This document shows, one piece after another, positions 1 to 7,254 of a stretch of 18,863 bases of DNA. Origin of the DNA: Candidatus Dojkabacteria bacterium. GTDB lineage: Bacteria > Patescibacteriota > Dojkabacteria > J137. Numbering within the stretch: position 1 is the stretch's first letter; each line of letters opens with the position of its first letter. A program made the position numbers and the translations under genes. The notes beneath the pieces are model-generated. The model had not been told where the DNA came from and made no database searches. It was given only the letters and a program-made list of their open reading frames with translations. The stretch spans positions 1-18,863 of the forward strand of contig JAGQLJ010000018.1 in the NCBI GenBank assembly GCA_020429495.1, written 5' to 3'.

Positions 1-1389
1 TTCCATAATGTCCCCAACGTATTCATCGGGTGCTAGTATTTCCATTTTTACCCAAGGTTCCAAAACCCTATCGAATAAACTTCCGTTTGGAAATTCTGCC
101 GCTGTCCGAATTGTTGCAATATTTGTTTCTTCATCAATGTTCGCTGTATTAATATCTGGAACTTTTGAATAGTCCCTTGTAGATAGTTTTACTTTGAATT
201 CAACTGTTGGAATTGTACTTATTAGGTCAATTCCAAATTCTCTCTCTAGTCTATCTTGAGTAATTTCCAAATGTAATAATCCTAAAAATCCACAAACAAA
301 ACCTGTTCCAAGTGCTTGAGAATATTCTTTTTCAAAAGTTAATGCTGCATCATTTAAAGCTAATTTTTCTAAAGCTTCTGCAAATTGAGGGTAATCACTT
401 GCTTCAACTGGATATAAGCTGGCATAAACCATAGGTTTTGGAGCTTGATACCCCATAAGTGGAACAATGTTTACATGCGATTTATTTTCTTTCCAAATAG
501 TGAGTGTGTCTCCTGTATGTACATCAGAAATATCTTTTAGACCTGTTGCAATATAACCTACTTCACCTTCTTCTAGCGTATCTGTTTTAAACATTGCAGG
601 TACCATGTAACCAATCTCCACAGGATCAATCTTAGCTTTAGTTCCAATAGTATAAAGAATGTCTGTTTTCTTTAAAGAACCTGCAACAACTTTTACCAAA
701 GAAACAGCTCCCATATATTCATGATAAAAGGAATCAAAAATTAAACATTTTGTTGCAGTTAAATCTGCCTCATTATTTGATTCCATTGTAGGTAAGTAAA
801 TCATGCTATTTTCCTTTTCGGGTGATGGTACTCGTTCAACAACAGCATCTAATATTTCCTGTATACCAATACCAGATTTGCCAGAAGCCAATATTATTTC
901 TTCTTCACTAAAGCCAAAAGTTTCAATCACTTCTTTTTTTACTCTCTCTACTTCTGCATTTGGCAAATCAACTTTATTTAAAACAGGAATAATATTTAAA
1001 TCATATTCCATTGCTTTATAAATAGTAGTTAGCGTTTGCGCTTGTATTCCTTGAGATGCATCAATTAACAATAGTGCTCCTTCAGAAGCAGCAACCGAAC
1101 GTGATACTTCATAGCTAAAGTCCACATGTCCTGGTGTATCAATCAAATTTAGAATGTATTCACCCTTCTCTGCTTTATCACCTTCATATTTATGAATTAG
1201 CCTTGCAGTTTGCAGTTTTATGGTAATACCTCTCTCTCTTTCAAGTTCAAGTGTATCCAAAACTCTATCTTTCATTTCTCTTGCAGTTATTGTTCCAGTT
1301 GATTCAATTAGACGATCAGCAAGAGTCGACTTACCGTGGTCAATATGGGCAATAATACAAAAATTTCTAATTCTGTCTTTAGTATTCAT
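1..1389 (-). CDS. lepA: Elongation factor 4 (LepA), 3' end cut by the window edge
   Basis: LepA/EF4 is a ribosome-associated translational GTPase that acts on stalled or mistranslocated ribosomes and in 30S assembly. Reading the minus strand from the ATG at 1389 gives 463 codons with no stop, against about 600 in the full family, so roughly the last 135 residues (including the LepA-specific C-terminal domain) lie outside. The G1 loop AHIDHGKST is at residues 14-22. The switch region has LELERERGITIK, G3 is DTPGH and G4 is NKVD. The middle holds family-typical text such as FVCGFLGLLHLEI. The start is supported by the immediate onset of the G domain (MNTKDRIRNFCIIAHIDHG) and by a TATAAT box 9 bases upstream. 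No Shine-Dalgarno is visible. The identity is secure. Confidence 0.97.
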   Translation of the reverse strand, partial: MNTKDRIRNFCIIAHIDHGKSTLADRLIESTGTITAREMKDRVLDTLELERERGITIKLQTARLIHKYEGDKAEKGEYILNLIDTPGHVDFSYEVSRSVAASEGALLLIDASQGIQAQTLTTIYKAMEYDLNIIPVLNKVDLPNAEVERVKKEVIETFGFSEEEIILASGKSGIGIQEILDAVVERVPSPEKENSMIYLPTMESNNEADLTATKCLIFDSFYHEYMGAVSLVKVVAGSLKKTDILYTIGTKAKIDPVEIGYMVPAMFKTDTLEEGEVGYIATGLKDISDVHTGDTLTIWKENKSHVNIVPLMGYQAPKPMVYASLYPVEASDYPQFAEALEKLALNDAALTFEKEYSQALGTGFVCGFLGLLHLEITQDRLEREFGIDLISTIPTVEFKVKLSTRDYSKVPDINTANIDEETNIATIRTAAEFPNGSLFDRVLEPWVKMEILAPDEYVGDIME

Positions 1390-1398
1390 AATCTGCTA

Positions 1399-1404
1399 AT
1401 TATA
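1399..1404 (-). promoter_or_regulatory. -10 box of lepA, implying a leaderless or near-leaderless mRNA
   Basis: A perfect TATAAT lies on the minus strand with only 9 bases between it and the lepA ATG. Transcription normally starts about 7 bases after the -10 box, so the mRNA would begin at or within a few bases of the start codon. No convincing -35 box is seen at 16-18 bp. The start site is inferred. Confidence 0.55.
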
Positions 1405-1437
1405 CCGTGAAATCCAGATTTCTACGAGTGCCAGCAT

Positions 1438-1502
1438 TGTCGCTATATACTGATGACATATTGGGTCAAAATATAGTATAATGTTAACAGTTATTAGCGA
1501 CA
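1438..1502. repeat. 8-bp inverted repeat bracketing the promoter of the 1506 gene
   Basis: TGTCGCTA at 1438-1445 is matched by its exact reverse complement TAGCGACA at 1495-1502, with 49 bases between. The arms flank the -35/-10 pair and the right arm ends 3 bases before the ATG at 1506. The expected transcript starts inside the interval, so the left arm would not be in the RNA. That points to a DNA-level role such as a paired operator, if it is more than chance. Confidence 0.45.
1453..1482 (+). promoter_or_regulatory. Sigma-70 type promoter for the 1506-2413 gene pair
   Basis: The -35 box ATGACA (1453-1458, 5 of 6 to consensus) and the -10 box TATAAT (1477-1482, 6 of 6) are 18 bp apart. The start would fall near 1489, giving a leader of about 17 nt without a Shine-Dalgarno. 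Confidence 0.65.
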
Positions 1503-1505
1503 TAA

Positions 1506-1844
1506 ATGGCAATAGGTGGATTTGATGATCTCGCTCAAAAAGAAATAGGTGAATATCAAAATGAAAATTTTGGACATCAACTAGAATCTATAGGTTATAG
1601 CAATACAATGATGTATTTGGTTGAAGCGTATAGATGTAGAAGTGCTTTATTGGCGCATGACATTATGAACGACAAAATATACTTATATTACGGTCATTCT
1701 GATGGAACTTACTATGTTATACATGCAGACGGAAAATCATATAAATCGCGTATTGGTTCCCATTCAATTAAAGAGAAATCTAATAATGAATTTGAAGAAG
1801 GTGAATTTGACCAAGAAGATCCAAACTTTTATAACGAAGCATAA
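1506..1844 (+). CDS. Small acidic protein of unknown function
   Basis: I do not recognise a family. The 112-aa product has no signal peptide or membrane segment and is probably cytoplasmic. The central part (about residues 45-85) alternates aromatic and short hydrophobic stretches (KIYLYYGHSDGTYYVIHADGKSY), which suggests a small beta-rich fold. The tail from about residue 92 is strongly acidic (NNEFEEGEFDQEDPNF). It is the first gene after a good promoter and is followed after 5 bases by an acetyltransferase-like gene, so the two are probably co-transcribed. No Shine-Dalgarno precedes the ATG. Coding is supported by the promoter, the tight spacing and an ATG close to the expected transcription start. 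Confidence 0.7.
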   Translation: MAIGGFDDLAQKEIGEYQNENFGHQLESIGYSNTMMYLVEAYRCRSALLAHDIMNDKIYLYYGHSDGTYYVIHADGKSYKSRIGSHSIKEKSNNEFEEGEFDQEDPNFYNEA

Positions 1845-1849
1845 AATTT

Positions 1850-2413
1850 ATGGAAACTATTGATCGAACACAAAGTACTATTGATCTTATTACTGATTAT
1901 CATGCTGATGAAGAGAAATCAGTGCAACTATTCCAAGAGTTTAAAAGGGTTAATCCGAAGAGACGAATTAATGGAGCAGTTACAGTTCAAGAGTATAACT
2001 TCGAGCTTGGCTGTGGGATCATAATTGAGCATAACCCTATTAAAATTAATATATATGCTTTTGATCCTGACACATTAGATTGTATGGGCTTCTGTGCTTT
2101 TTCTAAGTTAGAGTTAGATGAAAAAGATGCTACTTGGATTGGAGACGAACTGTATAATAAATTGAAGTCTTGGGGATATACACATTGCTACTCTGAATTC
2201 ATTCAAGTGTATAAGGAGTACGAGGGAAGAGGTTTAGCCAAGAGGTTATTAGCTTTTGGAGAAACAGTATTACCTGAAATGTCATTAAGATGTTTTCTTC
2301 TTTTAGACTCTTCACCTAGATATCATGCAAGCTGGAAAAAAGAATTGGAATCTAATCTAAATTTCTGGGATTTATCTAAGAATGGTAAGACAAAATTTTT
2401 ATATATAGTATAA
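1850..2413 (+). CDS. GNAT-like N-acetyltransferase
   Basis: The 187-aa protein probably transfers an acetyl group from acetyl-CoA to an unknown acceptor. The main sign is the motif-A-like stretch at about residues 121-136, VYKEYEGRGLAKRLLAF. It matches the GNAT acetyl-CoA pyrophosphate loop (Q/R-x-x-G-x-G/A followed by an amphipathic helix). It is followed by a hydrophobic strand (RCFLLLDSSPRY) and an aromatic segment near residue 165 (NLNFWDLSKNGKTKFLYIV), as in GNAT C-termini. The N-terminal third is less typical. The gene starts 5 bases after the preceding stop without a Shine-Dalgarno and ends at a strong terminator, so this is probably a two-gene operon. Substrate cannot be predicted. 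Confidence 0.7.
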   Translation: METIDRTQSTIDLITDYHADEEKSVQLFQEFKRVNPKRRINGAVTVQEYNFELGCGIIIEHNPIKINIYAFDPDTLDCMGFCAFSKLELDEKDATWIGDELYNKLKSWGYTHCYSEFIQVYKEYEGRGLAKRLLAFGETVLPEMSLRCFLLLDSSPRYHASWKKELESNLNFWDLSKNGKTKFLYIV

Positions 2414-2446
2414 GGCAAACTAAAATTAGCTTTTTCTGCTAAACTA

Positions 2447-2474
2447 GATCAGTAATTATTACTGATCTTTTTTT
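2447..2474 (+). terminator. Intrinsic terminator that directly abuts the rmuC start codon
   Basis: A perfect 9-bp stem (GATCAGTAA at 2447-2455 with TTACTGATC at 2459-2467), a TTA loop and seven T residues (2468-2474) form a textbook terminator. The ATG of rmuC is the very next base. A weaker 5-bp hairpin (TTAGC/GCTAA, 2426-2442) precedes it. It may simply close the 1506-2413 operon, or act as an attenuator on rmuC. Confidence 0.8.
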
Positions 2475-3584
2475 ATGTCTAATCCGCTATTAATTGTAAT
2501 TGGAATAGCTGCACTTCTAATTCTCCTATACATTGCTGTAAAAATTTCTAAAAAAGACGATAAATCAGATTCTGATAAAGAGTCATTGCTTTTAATTAGA
2601 CAACAAGAAGAAAGATTAGAGAGAACAAGAAGAGAAATTAACGATTTATTGCGATCTCAAAATGAACTTTTGAATAAACAGTTTTCTGACACTAATAAAT
2701 CTATGCAGAATAACTTTATGATTTCCCAACGATCTGTTCAGCAGCAGCTTAAAGATTCTGTACAATCAATTGAGAGTGTTACAAAAGAGCTAACTAGTAT
2801 AAAGAAAACTAATGAACAAGTTGCAGATTTGGCCAAGCAAATGGATTCTCTAGAAAAAATTCTTAAAAATCCAAAACAAAGAGGAGTGCTTGGAGAATAC
2901 TTTTTAGAAACAACTCTAAAAAATGTTCTTCCTCCTGAAAGCTTTCAAATGCAATATAAATTTAATAATGGAGAAATTGTTGATGCAGTAGTTTTTGTTA
3001 AAGATAAAATTGTACCAATCGATTCTAAATTCTCGCTAGAAAATTACAACAGAATTGCAACTGAAGATGACCCAGTAGTTAGAGAAGGGCTAGAAAAAGA
3101 ATTTAAAAATGATTTGAAGAAAAGAATTGATGAAACTTCAAAATATATTAGACCAGATGAAGGTACAATGGAGTTTGCTTTTATGTTTATTCCAAGTGAG
3201 GGAATCTATTATGATCTTTTAGTAAATAAAGTTGGTGCGCTAAAAGTAAATACTGCAGATTTAATTTCTTATGCATTTACAGAAAAGAATGTGATTATTG
3301 TATCTCCAACTTCTTTCTTGGCATATTTGCAAACGGTGCTCCAAGGCTTAAGAATGCTAAAAATTGAAGAGTCTGCCTTGCAAATTAAAGAAAACGTGTC
3401 AAAATTGGCTAAACACATCAAAGCTTATGATGAATACTTTGCTAAAGTTGGAAAGCATTTAGGAACAACTGTTAATGCTTATAACTCAGCAAATAAAGAA
3501 TTGAATAAGATTGATAAAGATGTATTGAATATTAGTGGTGAGAGTATGGAGCTAACTGCAGAGGATGTGGAGAAAGAATATTAG
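2475..3584 (+). CDS. rmuC: RmuC-family DNA recombination protein
   Basis: RmuC proteins are predicted membrane-anchored, restriction-endonuclease-fold nucleases linked to limiting inversions at short inverted repeats; the biochemical role is poorly known. The 369-aa product has an N-terminal membrane segment (about residues 4-23) and a long charged coiled coil (about 38-135). The conserved RmuC domain follows: RGVLGEYFLETTLKNVLP near 136, VDAVVFVKDKIVPIDSKF near 165 and MFIPSEGIYYDLL near 237. DxxxxxxxxxPIDSKF resembles the D...(V/I)DSK active-site pattern of the family. The ATG is used because the membrane helix starts at residue 4. No ribosome-binding site is possible in the preceding U-tract, so translation is leaderless-like or SD-independent. 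A 17-base gap separates it from the next plus-strand gene. Confidence 0.92.
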   Translation: MSNPLLIVIGIAALLILLYIAVKISKKDDKSDSDKESLLLIRQQEERLERTRREINDLLRSQNELLNKQFSDTNKSMQNNFMISQRSVQQQLKDSVQSIESVTKELTSIKKTNEQVADLAKQMDSLEKILKNPKQRGVLGEYFLETTLKNVLPPESFQMQYKFNNGEIVDAVVFVKDKIVPIDSKFSLENYNRIATEDDPVVREGLEKEFKNDLKKRIDETSKYIRPDEGTMEFAFMFIPSEGIYYDLLVNKVGALKVNTADLISYAFTEKNVIIVSPTSFLAYLQTVLQGLRMLKIEESALQIKENVSKLAKHIKAYDEYFAKVGKHLGTTVNAYNSANKELNKIDKDVLNISGESMELTAEDVEKEY

Positions 3585-3601
3585 TTAACTTTTCTATATA
3601 G

Positions 3602-4258
3602 GTGGAAGGTGACGAAACCACAACTCAATTAAGAGTTCTTTCAAAAGAGCAATCTTCTCAACTTCAGTCAGCTACAAATGTAGATAAGATTATCAGTTTC
3701 CCAGGATATTTCTATAGCAGACAGATAATATCTCCTAAAATTAGTATTAAAAATGAAGAGCTTCACCCTGATCTAGATGAAATGGATAGAATGATAGTTG
3801 ATATTAGTGGTAATGATTCTGTGATACGTTTAGTTAGAGTTGATAAAGAAGTAGATTTTTTAATTGATAGTGGTCAAGTTTGTTTAGATAATTTTCCAGC
3901 TCAAATACTAATAAATATTCATTATGATCAATTTCCTCGAAAACAAGGACTGCACGCCTCAATTTGTTTTGCAATAGATGATTTTAATGTAAGAAACGTT
4001 AATGGACATCCAGTAACACAAACTTTTAAAGATATAATAAAATTAAAAACACTTATGCTAGGGGTAAACAAAATTGTTGATCTCAACAATGAAGTTTGGA
4101 GTGATGAAGTGTTTTTTCCTGAAGAGCGGTTATTTTTAAGAGAAGCTTATGCAGATTTTACTTATAGACGAGAACTCAATTCAGTTATTCCATTCCCACA
4201 GAATATAAGTCAGCTTTATCCTAACTTGGTTAAAGATTTAAAATTCAAAGAGCAGTAA
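3602..4258 (+). CDS. Conserved-looking protein of unknown function downstream of rmuC
   Basis: I do not recognise a family for this 218-aa protein. It appears soluble: no signal peptide, no membrane segment. The central part (about residues 60-150) reads as alternating beta strands (RMIVDISGNDSVIRLVRV, then AQILINIHYDQF), and the C-terminal third is helical and aromatic. The only N-terminal start available is GTG at 3602; the first in-frame ATG would remove about 60 residues. A purine-rich GGTGGAAGG overlaps the start and is badly placed as a Shine-Dalgarno. It lies 17 bases behind rmuC and is probably co-transcribed. It converges on tag with only 4 bases between the stop codons and no terminator. 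Confidence 0.7.
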   Translation: MEGDETTTQLRVLSKEQSSQLQSATNVDKIISFPGYFYSRQIISPKISIKNEELHPDLDEMDRMIVDISGNDSVIRLVRVDKEVDFLIDSGQVCLDNFPAQILINIHYDQFPRKQGLHASICFAIDDFNVRNVNGHPVTQTFKDIIKLKTLMLGVNKIVDLNNEVWSDEVFFPEERLFLREAYADFTYRRELNSVIPFPQNISQLYPNLVKDLKFKEQ

Positions 4259-4262
4259 TCTC

Positions 4263-4829
4263 CTAAACTTGACACTCGTTATGTCTAAAACATTCTACTT
4301 CATGATCGTTAAACAAACCACATGCTTGCATATGCGCATACATAATTGTTGACCCTACAAATTTCATCCCACGTTTCTTTAAATCTTTACTCAGTTCATC
4401 AGATTCTTTTGTTGTTGTTGGAAGATAGTCTACTCCATTCCACTTATGATCAATAGTTTTGCCATTAACAAATTGCCAAATATATTTATCAAAACTTCCA
4501 AATTCTTTTTGAATCTCTAAAAATATTTGTGCATTTGTAATTGCTGCTCTAATTTTTAGTTTATTTCTAATTATTCCCTCATCTTGAATTAACCTTTCAA
4601 AATCTTTCTCCCCAAACTTAGCAACTTTTTTTACATCAAAATTTGCAAATGCTTTTCTATATCCTTCTTTTCTTTTAATAATTGTTGACCAGCTTAGACC
4701 TGCTTGTGCACCCTCTAAAATTAAAAATTCAAAGTGAGTTTTATCGTCATGCACCTTTACTCCCCACTCTTCATCATGATATTTTTCATAGGCGGGAAAA
4801 GAATTTTGTGCCCATTTACATCTATACAT
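4263..4829 (-). CDS. tag: DNA-3-methyladenine glycosylase I (Tag)
   Basis: Tag removes 3-methyladenine from alkylated DNA as the first step of base excision repair, in the cytoplasm. The 188-aa length equals the E. coli family member (187). The zinc-snap ligands are visible as C4, H18, H176 and C180. The base-pocket residues fit the family: YHDEEWG (Y17, W22), E39 and W47 in LEGAQAGLSW. Further family text includes VQDEGIIR-type LIQDEGIIRNKLKI, PTTTKESDELSKDLKKRGMKFVGSTI and MQACGLFNDHEVEC. The ATG at 4829 is required for C4. A TATAAT box lies 24 bases upstream on the minus strand. The gene is divergent from the dcd-like gene and convergent with the unknown gene on its other side. Confidence 0.97.
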   Translation of the reverse strand: MYRCKWAQNSFPAYEKYHDEEWGVKVHDDKTHFEFLILEGAQAGLSWSTIIKRKEGYRKAFANFDVKKVAKFGEKDFERLIQDEGIIRNKLKIRAAITNAQIFLEIQKEFGSFDKYIWQFVNGKTIDHKWNGVDYLPTTTKESDELSKDLKKRGMKFVGSTIMYAHMQACGLFNDHEVECFRHNECQV

Positions 4830-4852
4830 TTTCTATTCATCTAAAGATTATG

Positions 4853-4859
4853 TATTATA
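4853..4859. promoter_or_regulatory. Shared -10 region between divergent tag and dcd-like genes
   Basis: The near-palindrome GTATTATAC contains TATAAT on the minus strand (4859-4854, toward tag, leader about 17 nt) and TATTAT on the plus strand (4853-4858, toward the dcd-like gene). Neither direction has a clear -35 box at 16-18 bp, so only the tag promoter is reasonably supported. The intergenic gap is 58 bases. Confidence 0.45.
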
Positions 4860-4887
4860 CCTAATAAATAGTTGTTAAAAATAATCT

Positions 4888-5433
4888 ATGGTAATTTCAA
4901 TTCAAGAAATTTTAGACAGAGGAATATTTCAAAACAGAGATTTTGGTGAGGGTGAAGGTTTGGTTGAACCAGAAGGAGCTGCAATTGATATAAGAGTTGG
5001 TGAAATTTGGGAGATGGATCAAAAAAGTGAGGCATTTCTAAAAAAAGTTACAAGAAAAACAAGAGACTATAAAAAGGTGGCTGAGTTTACACCTGGCAAA
5101 GATGAATCTTTTATGCTTGAACCAATGAAATACTATCAATTTAAAAGTGTAGAAAGCGTTGCCGTACCTAATGATCTGGTTGCGCGATTTGTAGCTAGAT
5201 ATAATCTGTTAGCAAATGGGATTATGGTTTTGGCTTATAAGGCAGACCCTGGTTATGAAGGAACAATGGCAGTTCCAATAATTAATTTATCTGGAGTTCC
5301 ATTTGAAATTGAGCTAGGAGCACGTTTTGGACAATTTGAATTTCATGAAATAAAAGGAGAAGGTGTTGCATATAGAGGTCAGTGGAAAGGTGATAGGGTA
5401 TTTACTGAAGATGGAGAGGAAGTTCAAGTTTAA
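4888..5433 (+). CDS. dCTP deaminase / dUTPase superfamily protein with atypical active site
   Basis: The 181-aa product has the trimeric dCTP deaminase/dUTPase fold: EGAAIDIRVG near residue 30, FMLEPMKYYQF near 73, then DLVARFVARYNLLANGI, KADPGYEGTM, PIINLSGVPFEIELGARFGQFEF and a C-terminal YRGQWKGDRVF like the Dcd tail. Classical Dcd has SSxAR and a catalytic Glu in xLEFYNSG. Here the equivalent stretches read RFVAR and VPIINLSG, so the Ser and the Glu appear replaced while the Arg and the DPG(Y)xG loop are kept. It may be a divergent deaminase, a dUTPase-like hydrolase or a non-catalytic nucleotide sensor. I therefore give the superfamily and no gene symbol. No Shine-Dalgarno is visible. 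It ends 8 bases before a bidirectional terminator. Confidence 0.85.
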   Translation: MVISIQEILDRGIFQNRDFGEGEGLVEPEGAAIDIRVGEIWEMDQKSEAFLKKVTRKTRDYKKVAEFTPGKDESFMLEPMKYYQFKSVESVAVPNDLVARFVARYNLLANGIMVLAYKADPGYEGTMAVPIINLSGVPFEIELGARFGQFEFHEIKGEGVAYRGQWKGDRVFTEDGEEVQV

Positions 5434-5441
5434 TAAAAAGT

Positions 5442-5462
5442 GGAGAGGCTATGTTCCTCTCC
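5442..5462. terminator. Bidirectional intrinsic terminator
   Basis: GGAGAGG (5442-5448) and CCTCTCC (5456-5462) form a perfect 7-bp GC-rich stem with a 7-base loop. On the minus strand it is followed by ACTTTTTATT, a good U-tract for the ABC operon. On the plus strand TGTTTAACTTT follows, a weaker tract that would serve the dcd-like gene. It sits in the 42-base gap between the two convergent stop codons. Confidence 0.85.
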
Positions 5463-5475
5463 TGTTTAACTTTGC

Positions 5476-7254
5476 TTAACTCCTTCCCTGTGAGTTATTA
5501 ATCAAATCCATCGTTGAACTAAAATCTCTTGGTTTTTCTACTCTACCACCAGAGATAAAGAAGATTTGATCTGCATTTTCAATTGTATTTAGTCTATGCG
5601 CAATAACAACTTTGGTTGTTGATTTTGGAAGTTTATTTAAAATTTCTTCAAGCAATTGCTCTGTTACTGTATCAACATTTGCAGTTGCTTCATCTAAAAT
5701 TAGTAAATCTGGTTGTCTTAGAATTACTCTAATAAAACTAATTAGTTGTCTTTGACCCAAACTAATGTTCTCGGCACCAGGATTAATTTTTGTCTGTAAC
5801 CCATCTTGGAATCTATTTACTAATCCTTCAAGACCCATTGATGCTAACAGATCTTCTATTTCTTCATCAGATTTATTAACAATTTCTGAATTTCCGTACT
5901 TAATATTCTCACTAATTGTCCCTGAGAATAAAAATGGCTCTTGTAAAATAAAACCAATTCTTGATGATAAATCATCAGGCTTAAAAGATCTTACATCACG
6001 TCCTTTAAAGAAAATTCTACCTTCAGTTGCATCGTATAATCTAACCATTAAACTTGCTGTTGTACTTTTACCACCACCAGTTGGGCCAACAAGCGCATAA
6101 GTTTTGCCTGCGTCTAAATCTAAATTTACTTCATGTAATATTAATTGCTCAGGATCATAACCAAAGCTTACATTATCGAATTTCATTAATAAATTATCTT
6201 GTAGTTCTTCAGCAGATTCAATTACTTCCATATTGTTTCTTAAATCTAGTAGTCTATAAATTCTAGACCAGCTTGCAATTGCTACTTGTAGTTGTGAGAA
6301 TAATTCTCCCATTTCTTTAAGTGGATTAAAGAATGAACTTGAGTAAAGAATGAATGTTAAAAGCGTTCCAAATTCTGGTGCTGCACCCATTTGAATTTTA
6401 TCGATTAGTAAAATTTGAATTCCAAAAATTAAAATTACTCCACTAGCAAAGTTTCCAGCCATTGTATAAATTGGAGCAAGAATAGTATTTGCAATTGTTG
6501 CACCAGTTGCAGCAACTCTATTGTTTTCGTTGACTTTTGCAAATGAATCTCTAAAGTAATCTCTTCTATTAAAAACTACTGAAACCTTGAAGTTTGCTAG
6601 ACTCTCTTGAATTTCACCGGATAATTCTCCTAACTTTTGTAAGCTATTTTCGTTTCGCTCTTTTATCCAACCAGAAATAAACCAAGTACCACTTACCATT
6701 AATAACAAGGTAAATATTGCAATTAATCCTAGCTCTAAATTTAAAATTAACATTGCAATTCCAATTCCTGCAATCACAATTATATCTCCTGTAAATCTTA
6801 AGAGGGTTTCAGAAAATGCCTGACTCATTTTTTCTGTATCATTATTAATTCTTGAAATTAGCTCTCCAGATTTATTCTGATTAAAGAACTGTAGTGGAAG
6901 CGCTTGCAATTTAGTAAAAATCGAATTTCTAATATTAAAAATCACTTTTTGCCCAACAGAACCCATCAGTCTGATTTGTAAATAACTAAAGAGTGAGCCT
7001 AAAATATAAATAATTGCAAGAACAGCAACAAACTTTAAAAGATTACTTTTATCTGCAGTTGGAATATATTTATTTGTTACATCTCCAATAATAAATGGCG
7101 CAATAATAACAGTAGCTGAGTTTATTAATAGATAAATAAATGCAACACCCATTTGACCCATGTGTTCTTTTATCTGTCTATATAACAATCCCAAAACTTT
7201 ATTTAGTTTGAGCTTTGTTTTCTTTTGGTTTTCTTCTGTTAGTTCGTAGTTCAT
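5476..7254 (-). CDS. Heterodimeric ABC exporter, subunit with canonical Walker B
   Basis: The 592-aa half-transporter carries a membrane domain (about residues 35-320, six hydrophobic helices) fused to an ATPase domain. Walker A GPTGGGKS is at 390-397, the Q-loop glutamine at 438, Walker B LLILDE at 517-522 with the catalytic E522, and the switch histidine at 553 (IAHRLNT). The signature is ISLGQ (497-501) instead of LSGGQ. This is the usual mark of the partner that supplies the non-canonical signature in an asymmetric exporter. Its ATG follows the stop of the upstream ABC gene with zero bases between (TAAATG on the minus strand), so translation is coupled and the two proteins very likely form one exporter. 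Substrate is unknown (lipid, peptide or drug). It contains no cysteine that I can see. Confidence 0.95.
   Translation of the reverse strand: MNYELTEENQKKTKLKLNKVLGLLYRQIKEHMGQMGVAFIYLLINSATVIIAPFIIGDVTNKYIPTADKSNLLKFVAVLAIIYILGSLFSYLQIRLMGSVGQKVIFNIRNSIFTKLQALPLQFFNQNKSGELISRINNDTEKMSQAFSETLLRFTGDIIVIAGIGIAMLILNLELGLIAIFTLLLMVSGTWFISGWIKERNENSLQKLGELSGEIQESLANFKVSVVFNRRDYFRDSFAKVNENNRVAATGATIANTILAPIYTMAGNFASGVILIFGIQILLIDKIQMGAAPEFGTLLTFILYSSSFFNPLKEMGELFSQLQVAIASWSRIYRLLDLRNNMEVIESAEELQDNLLMKFDNVSFGYDPEQLILHEVNLDLDAGKTYALVGPTGGGKSTTASLMVRLYDATEGRIFFKGRDVRSFKPDDLSSRIGFILQEPFLFSGTISENIKYGNSEIVNKSDEEIEDLLASMGLEGLVNRFQDGLQTKINPGAENISLGQRQLISFIRVILRQPDLLILDEATANVDTVTEQLLEEILNKLPKSTTKVVIAHRLNTIENADQIFFISGGRVEKPRDFSSTMDLINNSQGRS

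Noticed and set aside
803..1021. 72-codon plus-strand ORF inside lepA
   Set aside because: It lies opposite the clearly conserved LepA G-domain; no promoter or independent support.
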